Shown piece after piece: positions 1 to 6,074 of a stretch of DNA of 10,555 bases (positions within the stretch are counted from its first letter, which is position 1; the number at the start of each line of letters is the position of its first letter). The translations under genes and the position numbers were made by a program. The stretch comes from Stigonema ocellatum SAG 48.90 = DSM 106950 (GTDB lineage: Bacteria; Cyanobacteriota; Cyanobacteriia; Cyanobacteriales; Nostocaceae). The DNA is taken from positions 1 to 10,555 of the forward strand of contig JADQBA010000220.1 of assembly GCA_016903675.1 (NCBI GenBank), in the 5' to 3' direction. Under the pieces are notes generated by a model. That model had not been told where the DNA came from, made no database searches, and worked only from the letters and a program-made list of their open reading frames with translations.

Positions 1-1
1 A

Positions 2-163
2 GAAAAACCAAAAGCCAAACCACCATCTCAAGGTAAGGTTGTAGAAATTAACCCAGCAACAGGTTGGGTGTTCAACGGTAATGGGGACGTCACTCTCATC
101 TCCCAAAAGGAGATGTCCAATGGTTTGCAGTCCACTCCTACGACCTGTCAAACATCCCAATAG
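2..163 (+). CDS. C-terminal fragment of an upstream gene, possibly a filamentous-haemagglutinin-type secreted protein
   Basis: This is an open frame running in from the left edge and ending at TAG 161-163, leaving 53 visible codons. The visible tail is basic and proline-rich at first (EKPKAKPPSQGK), followed by VVEINPATGWVFNGNGDVTLIS and a single cysteine six residues from the end. A 'GWV-x-N-x-G-x-V-x-L' strand followed about 20 residues later by a lone cysteine resembles the C-terminal tails of cyanobacterial two-partner-secretion proteins with a filamentous haemagglutinin N-terminal domain. That resemblance is from memory of the family, not from a search. The gene reads the same way as phoD, but a 238-base gap with its own promoter-like site separates them. 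It could instead be an unrelated secreted protein. I am fairly confident that it is a real coding end and unsure of the family. Confidence 0.45.
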   Translation, partial: EKPKAKPPSQGKVVEINPATGWVFNGNGDVTLISQKEMSNGLQSTPTTCQTSQ

Positions 164-252
164 AATCTGTCCAGAGAATATTTGAAAGTTCTATAAATCA
201 ACAGCTTCTAGAAGGAGTCTGTTTGATTAGTCTGATGGGTTTGGGCGTATAG

Positions 253-286
253 AATCGTGGTTTAACTGGCGCTGAAGCGCTACTAC
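253..286 (-). repeat. Dispersed palindromic repeat, inverted relative to the copies after phoD
   Basis: Read on the minus strand, this 34-base segment begins GTAGTAGCGCTTCAGCGCC and matches 2081-2114 at 29 of 34 positions. All five differences are transitions. The core AGCGCT..AGCGC can fold into a small hairpin. It is a member of the same repeat family as the 28-bp tandem copies at 2018-2101 and the long palindrome at 5191-5234. Confidence 0.75.
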
Positions 287-322
287 AAACTAAGAGATTA
301 CTCGGTGATAACTGGGAGGAAT

Positions 323-394
323 ATGAGTTTCTTATTTCCCACTGATGCACAGCGGATATTTACGCGTATTTACTTTATAATAGCATCAAACTAG
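323..394 (+). CDS. Possible 23-codon leader ORF before phoD
   Basis: ATG at 323 is preceded closely by a purine-rich GGGAGGA (314-320), a better Shine-Dalgarno match than anything in front of phoD itself. The ORF encodes MSFLFPTDAQRIFTRIYFII and three further residues, then stops at TAG 392-394, eight bases before the phoD GTG. The peptide is hydrophobic at its end and resembles no family I know. The candidate phoD -10 box lies inside it, so a transcript starting there would not carry this ORF. It could be a small peptide gene, a leader, or chance. Confidence 0.2.
   Translation: MSFLFPTDAQRIFTRIYFIIASN
376..381 (+). promoter_or_regulatory. Candidate -10 box for phoD
   Basis: A perfect TATAAT lies 20 bases before the GTG at 402 and 32 before the ATG at 414. 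No good -35 hexamer is visible at the usual distance, and no convincing tandem PHO-box array is seen, so activator-dependent transcription is possible but not demonstrated. A start a few bases downstream would give a very short 5' leader. Confidence 0.4.
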
Positions 395-401
395 AGCTAT
401 T

Positions 402-2000
402 GTGACAGATTTTATGAAACCCAACTCTCTAACAAACCTGAACCGTCGGCAATTTTTAATACGCGCAACCCTGACAAGTGGTGGAATTATTGCCACCAAC
501 CTTTTTTCAAAATCATTAGCCAAAGCACCTGCTATTATCACATCTGACAAAATACGTCCCTCCATACCTTATGGAGTTGCTAGCGGTGACATCAATGGCA
601 AGAACGCTGTTATTTGGAGTCGCAGCGATCGCCCAGCCAAATTGATTGTAGAATATGCTACCGACCAATCCTTCCGTGGTGCACGGCGTGTTGTTGGACC
701 AAATGCCTTAGAAGACAGCGACTTTACCGCACGAGTTTATCTCAACGATCTGCCACTTAATGAGCAGATTTTTTACCGAGTATTCTTCCAAGATTTAGAT
801 AATACAAAAATTTTCAGCGCACCCGTTACAGGTACATTCCGAACTCCCCCTGCATATCGCCGAGATATCTTATTTGCTTGGTCTGGAGACACAGCAGGTC
901 AGGGATGGGGTATTAATCCTGAGTTTGGAGGCATGAAAATTTACGAATCTATACGTAAACTGAATCCCGACTTTTTTATCCATTCTGGAGACAACATTTA
1001 TGCTGATGGTCCCATTCAATCAGAAGTAACCCTCGACGACGGTAGCATCTGGAAGAACATCACCACACCAGAAAAATCAAAAGTAGCAGAAACCCTAGCA
1101 GAGTTTCGTGGCAACTACAAATATAACCTCCTAGATGAGAACATCCTTCGCTTCAACGCCGAAGTTCCCCTACTAGTACAATGGGACGACCACGAAACCC
1201 GCAACAACTGGTATCCAGGGCAAATAATTGTCAATGACGACCGCTACACAGTCAACGACGTTTCCTTACTTGCAGAACGCGCAAAGCAAGCCTTCTTAGA
1301 ATACACTCCCATTCGCTTTAACAAAGAAGATCCTAAAAGAATATACCGCTCCTTCAAGTATACCCAATTACTGGATATTTTTATGCTTGATGAGCGCACC
1401 TACCGGGGACCAAACACAGAAAATCGTCAGACACAAGCAAGTGCAGAAACGGCATTTATTGGCGAGACACAAGTACAGTGGTTAAAAAAACAGTTGCTCA
1501 AATCAACAGCAACATGGAAAGTCATTGCTAGTGATATGCCTATTGGACTCATAGTTCCAGATGGTCCAGTTAACTTTGAAAACTTTGCCAACGGAGACGG
1601 TCCAGCATTAGGACGTGAACTAGAACTTGCTGACTTGCTACAGTTCATCAACCGAAAAAATATCAAAAATGTCGTCTGGTTAACAGCAGATGTACATTAT
1701 GCAGCAGCACACTATTACGACCCTAACAAAGCTCAATTTACCGACTTCAAACCCTTCTGGGAATTCGTAGCAGGTCCCCTCAACTCTGGGACATTCGGTC
1801 CAAACCAACTCGACAATACCTTTGGTCCACAGGTCAAGTTCAACAGCATACCTCCAGATCTCAAACCAAATCGACCCCCAAGCGATGGCTTACAATTCTT
1901 TGGCACCGTCAAAATTAATAGCTACACAGAAGTCTTGACAGTAGCATTACACAATCTGTCAGGCGAAATTATATACACCGTAGATTTACAACCAGAATAA
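402..2000 (+). CDS. phoD: Alkaline phosphatase, PhoD family, Tat-exported
   Basis: This is a PhoD-type metallophosphatase (532 residues) that hydrolyses phosphate mono- and diesters outside the cytoplasmic membrane. The N terminus carries a twin-arginine signal (NRRQFLIRA, R15-R16), a hydrophobic stretch and a likely cleavage near AKA (residue 42). Residues about 56-150 fit the PhoD N-terminal beta domain (IPYGVASGD, Y-x-V-F). The catalytic part shows metal-site motifs in order: SGDTAGQGWG (D163), SGDNIYADG (D197, N198, Y200), WDDHETRNNW (D262-D263-H264-E265) and TADVHYAAAHYY (D430, H432). The family's metal centre uses iron and calcium in Bacillus PhoD. The length is normal and the frame intact. 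Start is GTG 402 or ATG 414; neither has a strong ribosome-binding site, and both keep the Tat signal. It is followed by a co-directional phytase-like gene, which suggests organic-phosphate scavenging. Confidence 0.93.
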   Translation: MTDFMKPNSLTNLNRRQFLIRATLTSGGIIATNLFSKSLAKAPAIITSDKIRPSIPYGVASGDINGKNAVIWSRSDRPAKLIVEYATDQSFRGARRVVGPNALEDSDFTARVYLNDLPLNEQIFYRVFFQDLDNTKIFSAPVTGTFRTPPAYRRDILFAWSGDTAGQGWGINPEFGGMKIYESIRKLNPDFFIHSGDNIYADGPIQSEVTLDDGSIWKNITTPEKSKVAETLAEFRGNYKYNLLDENILRFNAEVPLLVQWDDHETRNNWYPGQIIVNDDRYTVNDVSLLAERAKQAFLEYTPIRFNKEDPKRIYRSFKYTQLLDIFMLDERTYRGPNTENRQTQASAETAFIGETQVQWLKKQLLKSTATWKVIASDMPIGLIVPDGPVNFENFANGDGPALGRELELADLLQFINRKNIKNVVWLTADVHYAAAHYYDPNKAQFTDFKPFWEFVAGPLNSGTFGPNQLDNTFGPQVKFNSIPPDLKPNRPPSDGLQFFGTVKINSYTEVLTVALHNLSGEIIYTVDLQPE

Positions 2001-2017
2001 ACCTGGTAACCTCTTAG

Positions 2018-2101
2018 TTCGTTCGTAGTAGCGCTGAAGCGCCGCTTCGTTCGTAGTAGCGCTGAAGCGCCGCTTCGTTCGTAGTAGCGCTTTAGCGCCG
2101 G
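2018..2101 (+). repeat. Three tandem 28-bp palindromic repeats between phoD and the phytase-like gene
   Basis: There are three head-to-tail units of exactly 28 bp, at 2018-2045, 2046-2073 and 2074-2101. Each contains TTCGTTCGTAGTAGCGCT and a small hairpin core. Units 1 and 2 are identical (core GCGCTGAAGCGCC). Unit 3 has GCGCTTTAGCGCC and differs again in its last base. Neighbouring units can also pair through GAAGC and GCTTC. After unit 3 the sequence runs into a T6 tract at 2113-2118, so the cluster could weaken read-through from phoD, but it is not a canonical terminator. Confidence 0.9.
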
Positions 2102-2146
2102 TTAAATCGCGGTTTTTTACGTAAACACCCCTTTAACTACTAAACC

Positions 2147-3568
2147 ATGACTCTCCTCAAACGCTGTCTATTACTTCTGTGCTTCTCCCTAGCCTTGTCC
2201 GCCTCACTCATCATCGAAACTATCAACCAATCTCATGCTGTTGGCTTCGTTAACTACCTTACTATTGCTGGCGAAAATACAGACCGTTCTCCACTCAACG
2301 ACAACAGCGGTGGTGCAAACGTTAACCGATTAGGTGGATTTGGCTCCGATTTTTACTACGATCGCTACGAAAATGTTTATTACGGCGTAGCAGACCGAGG
2401 ACCTGGAGGCGGAACCATCGGCTATGACACACGAGTGCAAAAGTTCTCTCTAGAAGTTAACCCCCGCACTGGCAAGATTAGCAAATTTAAATTGCTGAAA
2501 ACAATTCTCTTTAAAAAACCTGATGGGACTAACTTTAACGGGTTCAGTCCAGACCTCGACCCCGAAAATGGCAATCCCAGCCTTCAAGGACGTAGCTTAG
2601 ATCCAGAGGGATTTGTGGTTTCCCCAAAAGGGAACTTCTATGTGTCAGATGAATATGGTCCTTCTATTTATGAATTTAGTCCAAAGGGAATATTTATTCG
2701 AGCTTTTCAAACCCCCGACAATTTGCTACCTAGAGATAATCAAGGCAACTTTAATTTTGCTACTGGTCCAGCACTCACCTCGGACCCCATCGTCAGTGGT
2801 CGCCAGGGAAACCGAGGATTTGAAGGCTTAACTATCAGCCCTAATGGCAAAAAACTCTTTGCAATACTACAAGACCCTTTAATCAACGAAGGTCAAGACA
2901 ACCAAGGTAACTCAAGTGGAAGTTACAGCCGCAACTTAAGACTTGTGGAATTTGACACAGCAACAGGTCGAAGCCCAGTGCAATATATCTATCAGCTAGA
3001 GAGTGTTGAAGACATCAACTCCCGCGTACCTAATGCTCCTTTCAAATTAAGTTCTCAAGGTAGTAATATTGGAGTCAGCGCTGTCACCGCAGTGAATGAC
3101 CATAAATTATTAGTCCTAGAACGGGATAACCGGGGTTTTGGAGTAGGAGATACTACGGGAGGGAACCCGCCAGTCAGCACTAAACGCATTTACAAGATTG
3201 ACTTGAGGGGTGCAACAAATGTCAGCAACATCAGCTTGACCAATACTAACGACCTCCCATCTGACGTACAGCCTGTCAGTAAATCTTCTAGCCCCTTAAT
3301 TGACATTGCCGCTACTTTACAAGCGAATGGGCAAATAGTGCCAGAAAAAATTGAGTCTTTGGCGATTGGTCCCAAACTTGCAAATGGTTCCTATGCTGTC
3401 ATCGTGGGTACAGATAACGACTTCAGCGTCACTCAAAATAACTCTGGTACACAATTTGATGTTTGTACTGGTGGTACTCTCTTACCCATCGATAGTGGTT
3501 GTCCAGAGGGAGAAAGTTTAATTTCTAGTTACATCTATTCGTTTAAAGTTAGCCCTAAGGAGTTGTAA
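2147..3568 (+). CDS. Secreted esterase-like activity of phytase family protein
   Basis: This is a 473-residue exported protein of the 'esterase-like activity of phytase' family, whose members are predicted to act on phosphate esters; few have been assayed. The N terminus is a Sec-type signal (MTLLKR, then a leucine-rich core, cleavage probably after SHA near residue 31). The mature part carries family blocks: GGFGSDFYYD with VADRGPGGG, DPEGFVVSPKGNFYVSDEYG (D152-E154, S167-D168-E169-Y170), NRGFEGLTISPNGKKLF (residues 222-238) and LLVLERDNRGFG (E325-R326-D327). Their regular spacing suggests a beta-propeller. Two cysteines near the end (C440, C452) could form a disulphide. ATG 2147 is the only start that keeps the signal peptide; no clear Shine-Dalgarno precedes it. 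It lies 146 bp behind phoD on the same strand, with tandem repeats between them, so co-transcription is possible but unproven. The natural substrate cannot be told from sequence. Confidence 0.87.
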   Translation: MTLLKRCLLLLCFSLALSASLIIETINQSHAVGFVNYLTIAGENTDRSPLNDNSGGANVNRLGGFGSDFYYDRYENVYYGVADRGPGGGTIGYDTRVQKFSLEVNPRTGKISKFKLLKTILFKKPDGTNFNGFSPDLDPENGNPSLQGRSLDPEGFVVSPKGNFYVSDEYGPSIYEFSPKGIFIRAFQTPDNLLPRDNQGNFNFATGPALTSDPIVSGRQGNRGFEGLTISPNGKKLFAILQDPLINEGQDNQGNSSGSYSRNLRLVEFDTATGRSPVQYIYQLESVEDINSRVPNAPFKLSSQGSNIGVSAVTAVNDHKLLVLERDNRGFGVGDTTGGNPPVSTKRIYKIDLRGATNVSNISLTNTNDLPSDVQPVSKSSSPLIDIAATLQANGQIVPEKIESLAIGPKLANGSYAVIVGTDNDFSVTQNNSGTQFDVCTGGTLLPIDSGCPEGESLISSYIYSFKVSPKEL

Positions 3569-3585
3569 TTTTCCCAAACCCTTGA

Positions 3586-3617
3586 CTTGACGCGACATGT
3601 CGCGTCAAGACGTTTTT
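3586..3617 (+). terminator. Hairpin terminator with a perfect 24-bp palindrome
   Basis: Bases 3586-3609 form a perfect 24-bp palindrome centred on ACATGT (arms CTTGACGCGACA), followed after three bases by T5 at 3613-3617. It sits in the 47-bp gap between two convergent genes, 18 bp after the phytase-like stop. The T-run is on the plus-strand side, so it best ends transcription of the phytase-like gene. The minus side has no matching T-tract. The ACGCGACATGTCGCGT core is familiar as a dispersed repeat in cyanobacterial genomes. Confidence 0.75.
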
Positions 3618-4593
3618 ATGTACTACAAGTTACAAGCTTTTTTTCAGCAAGGGAGAGGCTAGTTACAGCGTATTTCGTAAACACCGTCTCTTGTTTCCCA
3701 TGGCAAGAACTCTTTAGCTGCAAGTTTTTCGTATCATATTTTATGATGGAGGCTCGGTAAGTGTACAAGGAAGAATCAGGTTTTTCCACAATTAGCTCAG
3801 CTTGAATGGTATTTTTTTCTAAACTTGGCTCTATAATTCTCCCTGCAACTTTGTAGTTAAACCAGTCCCATCCGATCTCACACATGAGTTCTCTTTCTAA
3901 AACCTGAATTGCCGTTGACAGAATTCCCCAGCCACGGTAAACTAGGTTCAAGCATTTGATATTGCCAGTGCGAGTCAAAATCGAATTGAATGACTCAGAG
4001 TCAAGCTTACCGTAGTATCTCCCTTCTGGCAGGTCTATAGCTGTTGGTGCAAATCTATGTCCGCCAAAGTGACTAGATTTCCAGACACGGACATGGTTGA
4101 AGCTTAAGTCAGAAACAGTAGTTGTAGCTTGGTGGTAGAAGGGATTACCGTACCTGGCACAGCACATGTCATGACTACCATGGGTACACACTAGAATATC
4201 TCTTGTGGCAGTTGTTTGTAATTCATGGTTAGGTAACCCATTCCATAACCATTTTCTCACCACCGTTGCTACTTGCTCAATGTTTGCTAGCTGAAATTCT
4301 AGCTTCTGATACCCATTATCAAGTCCCTCTTTTCTGTGATAAATGAGAAGGGTTGTGGTGTTTACTTTGTGTGATGTATTATTAGCGATTAACAGGAATT
4401 TAATTGGCAGTTTAGCTTGTTTGACCTCCTTTTCTAAAATCCGCAAATTCTCAGGAACCCATTTAGAATTAAATGTTTCCGATAACCATGGTAGAGGACA
4501 TTCAACTAGGATGTAAGTTTGGTAATTGCTGGCGCTACCAATAATGTCTTCCCCTGCTTGTTGTGAATGGTCGGCACAAAAGAAAGTGTTCAT
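3616..4593 (-). CDS. Sucrase/ferredoxin-like [2Fe-2S] protein
   Basis: This 325-residue cytoplasmic protein belongs to the sucrase/ferredoxin-like family, which has a thioredoxin-fold ferredoxin domain and is related to yeast Apd1 and Aim32. The N-terminal block FFCADHSQQAGEDIIGSA and LVECPLPW are typical, and they fix the start at ATG 4593 although no Shine-Dalgarno is visible. The cluster region reads DILVCTHGSHDMCCARYGNP (C136, H138, C144, C145), then SSHFGGHRFAPTAIDLPEGRYYG (H175, H179). In Apd1 and Aim32 the [2Fe-2S] cluster is held by two cysteines and two histidines of an HxxxH motif; C136 plus C144 or C145 with H175 and H179 would be the equivalents. The physiological electron partner is unknown. 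The final 100 residues are not motif-rich. It is a stand-alone gene, convergent with its left neighbour, and its TAA overlaps the neighbour's terminator T-run. Confidence 0.85.
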   Translation of the reverse strand: MNTFFCADHSQQAGEDIIGSASNYQTYILVECPLPWLSETFNSKWVPENLRILEKEVKQAKLPIKFLLIANNTSHKVNTTTLLIYHRKEGLDNGYQKLEFQLANIEQVATVVRKWLWNGLPNHELQTTATRDILVCTHGSHDMCCARYGNPFYHQATTTVSDLSFNHVRVWKSSHFGGHRFAPTAIDLPEGRYYGKLDSESFNSILTRTGNIKCLNLVYRGWGILSTAIQVLERELMCEIGWDWFNYKVAGRIIEPSLEKNTIQAELIVEKPDSSLYTYRASIIKYDTKNLQLKSSCHGKQETVFTKYAVTSLSLAEKKLVTCST

Positions 4594-4775
4594 TTATGAT
4601 ATAGTCGTTCGTTGTATGTAGTAACAATAATTATTTTCAATAACGACAGCCAATAGAACTAGATTTGGGAGTAAGGGCTTTGGAAACCTCCTACTCCTCT
4701 ATTCTTACCTAAATGCTAAATCTTGTCAATTATTCATTAGTCAAGTCTCCACCATCAGAATCTTAAGACTGAGGC

Positions 4776-4795
4776 GGGGAGGGGGGGACGCGGGG
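4776..4795 (+). repeat. G-rich tract with quadruplex potential
   Basis: G4, A, G7, ACGC and G4 follow each other within 20 bases. The G7 run can supply two G-triplets, so four runs are available for an intramolecular quadruplex. It sits immediately before the nested inverted repeat at 4811. Confidence 0.4.
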
Positions 4796-4810
4796 ATGCA
4801 AGAAATATAC

Positions 4811-4865
4811 GTAGGGTGGGCACTGCCCACCATATCCAGGTTTTGGTGGGCACTGCCCACCCTAC
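4811..4865. repeat. Nested inverted repeat with 21-bp arms
   Basis: The left arm 4811-4831 begins GTAGGGTGGGCACTGCCC. The right arm 4845-4865 is its reverse complement with one central mismatch, across a 13-base loop. Each arm is itself a near-palindrome (GGTGGGCACTGCCCACC), so the unit can form either one long hairpin or two short ones. This is the pattern of a small dispersed repeat. Confidence 0.8.
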
Positions 4866-4977
4866 ACTACTTAAAATTTTTCATGAATGATTTAGGATTC
4901 CTATATAAGACCTCAGCACTTACCCACCAAGCGTATTAGATATAGTCGTGAAAATTAACTATGCATTACCGGAAACT

Positions 4978-5011
4978 CTTGACCAGACCGTAAATTTACG
5001 GTCTGGTCAAG
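4978..5011. repeat. 34-bp perfect palindrome
   Basis: The half-sites CTTGACCAGACCGTAAA and TTTACGGTCTGGTCAAG are exact reverse complements with no spacer. In RNA the stem can extend by a U-G and a C-G pair. No T-run follows and no gene ends nearby, so it is better called a repeat than a terminator. Confidence 0.85.
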
Positions 5012-5054
5012 GGTTGTAAAGAACGCACAATTAATTTCTGGAGATGTCTAAATA

Positions 5055-5109
5055 ATAAAAGCAAGTAATTAATAATAAATCTTGCTAATTCTCAATGACT
5101 TGCTTTTAT
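5055..5109. repeat. 12-bp inverted repeat around an AT-rich loop
   Basis: ATAAAAGCAAGT (5055-5066) and ACTTGCTTTTAT (5098-5109) are perfect reverse complements separated by 31 AT-rich bases. They could form a stem-loop or be the ends of a tiny element. Confidence 0.5.
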
Positions 5110-5190
5110 GAGGGAAAGTTATAAAAGTTTACACTTACGGAAGTAGTATAAGATGGCACAAGTTTGTGAGGATGAGGAAAATAGTGTCTA

Positions 5191-5234
5191 TGGTTCGTAG
5201 TTGCGCTTTAGCGCTAAAGCGCAACTACGAACCA
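5191..5234. repeat. 44-bp perfect palindrome related to the phoD-flanking repeats
   Basis: Half-sites of 22 bp, TGGTTCGTAGTTGCGCTTTA plus GC and the reverse complement, meet with no spacer. The portion TTCGTAGT-x-GCGCTTTAGCGC is shared with the tandem units at 2018-2101 and with 253-286, so this is a full two-sided version of the same repeat family. It lies about 145 bp beyond the 3' end of the minus-strand TPR gene, with no adjacent T-run. Confidence 0.85.
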
Positions 5235-5378
5235 AAACGCCACGAATTTATGAAACGCTGTACTTAGGGTTTTATTAAAAAACGACCAGAAAATTGCTGT
5301 AGCCTAGACCCAGATCAGATGTTAGGAGATTAAGGAACCGCCGATGAAGCACTTCGCTATCAGCTTATTTTGTTCCCT

Positions 5379-6074
5379 TTATCGTCTTGCTGAGTTGAAG
5401 TTTGTTTGAAAAAAGTGATACATGGTATTTTCAGGGGCAAGACGAATAGCTGTGTTATAGTCTGCCATTGCTTTTAATTGCTCCCCAATTTCATTGTAAA
5501 GCTGACAGCGCCAAAGGTATAGGAGGGCATTTTCAGGGTGGAGATTAATAGCCTGGGTGTAATCCTTAAGTGCGCCTTCGCGATCGCCAAGATTTTTGTG
5601 ACGAAAGTTAGCCCGTTCGGTGTAAACGTAAGCATCGTTGGGATGAAGGCGAATTGCATCATTTAATTGAGCGATCGCTCTTTGAGCATCTCCTTGTCTA
5701 AGGGCGGTGTAAGCTTGTTCTAAGTACCCACTCTTCATCATCTGTTTATTCCCATATAAGGTAGAGTCTTTAATAGCCCTAGGCTTATCTGCTTCTCCTG
5801 GTTTATCCTGAGAATTAGACTTTTTGCCAGAATTAAGAGCTTTAGACGCTAGACTGAGAGTCGAGCAAAAGGCTAATATAGCTCCAACGCTCATCAGCGT
5901 TAACCCAAAATCATGGTCAGCGCTGCTACTGAAGTGTTCAAAGGCTTTTTGATCTTGTATCAAAGAACTTTTTGCAGATGGAGTGGCTTGTACTGGCTGG
6001 AGAATATCTGTAGCTGATAACCCACTTGCTATCAGCACGAGTGTGGTAGTGATGATTTTTTTCATAATAGACAT
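5379..6074 (-). CDS. Exported or membrane-anchored TPR protein
   Basis: This is a 231-residue protein of unknown specific role. From the start chosen here, residues 1-30 look like a Sec signal peptide (MSIMKKIITTTLVLIASGLS, ending near VQA). A second hydrophobic stretch at about 56-78 (DFGLTLMSVGAILAFCSTLS) probably spans or anchors in the membrane. A charged linker follows. Three tetratricopeptide repeats then cover about 117-217 (ALRQGDAQRAIAQLNDAIRL; GDREGALKDYTQAINL; GEQLKAMADYNTAIRL), a scaffold for protein-protein contacts. ATG 6074 is preferred because GGAG lies eight bases upstream and the signal then begins at the N terminus. An in-frame ATG at 6131 would add 19 residues with no ribosome-binding site. 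ATG 6065 is another option. The gene stands alone, divergent from metH. Confidence 0.72.
   Translation of the reverse strand: MSIMKKIITTTLVLIASGLSATDILQPVQATPSAKSSLIQDQKAFEHFSSSADHDFGLTLMSVGAILAFCSTLSLASKALNSGKKSNSQDKPGEADKPRAIKDSTLYGNKQMMKSGYLEQAYTALRQGDAQRAIAQLNDAIRLHPNDAYVYTERANFRHKNLGDREGALKDYTQAINLHPENALLYLWRCQLYNEIGEQLKAMADYNTAIRLAPENTMYHFFQTNFNSARR

Larger units (their letters stand above)
164..401. other. Intergenic region upstream of phoD with a repeat and possible gene debris
   Basis: This gap holds an inverted copy of the palindromic repeat found downstream of phoD (253-286), a perfect TATAAT box (376-381) and two short open frames. One frame runs 253-345 after a stop codon and has no start. 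Its second half reads LLGDNWEEYEFLISH, which has protein-like composition, so it may be a remnant of a decayed gene. The other is a 23-codon ORF at 323-394 with a good ribosome-binding site. No full-length gene fits here. Confidence 0.4.
4594..5378. other. Gene-free stretch rich in palindromes
   Basis: This 785-base gap lies between two minus-strand genes. I found no credible coding sequence on either strand; the open frames seen are about 10-15 codons. It contains a weak hairpin at 4668-4697 (GGAGTA/TACTCC), a G-rich tract at 4776-4795, a nested inverted repeat at 4811-4865, a 34-bp palindrome at 4978-5011, a 12-bp inverted repeat at 5055-5109 and a 44-bp palindrome at 5191-5234. The density suggests repeated insertion of small mobile or REP-like elements into a tolerant gap. 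Confidence 0.6.

Noticed and set aside
2018..2101. CRISPR-like array
   Set aside because: The 28-bp units abut directly with no unique spacers, and no cas genes are nearby.
2132..2139. Single PHO-box-like octamer TTTAACTA before the phytase-like gene
   Set aside because: It fits the cyanobacterial PHO-box unit as I remember it, but only one unit is present and it lies seven bases from the start codon. Functional boxes are tandem and farther upstream.
5153..5200. 15-codon ORF running into the 44-bp palindrome
   Set aside because: It has no clear ribosome-binding site and no recognisable sequence, and it is ended by the repeat. It is too short to support.
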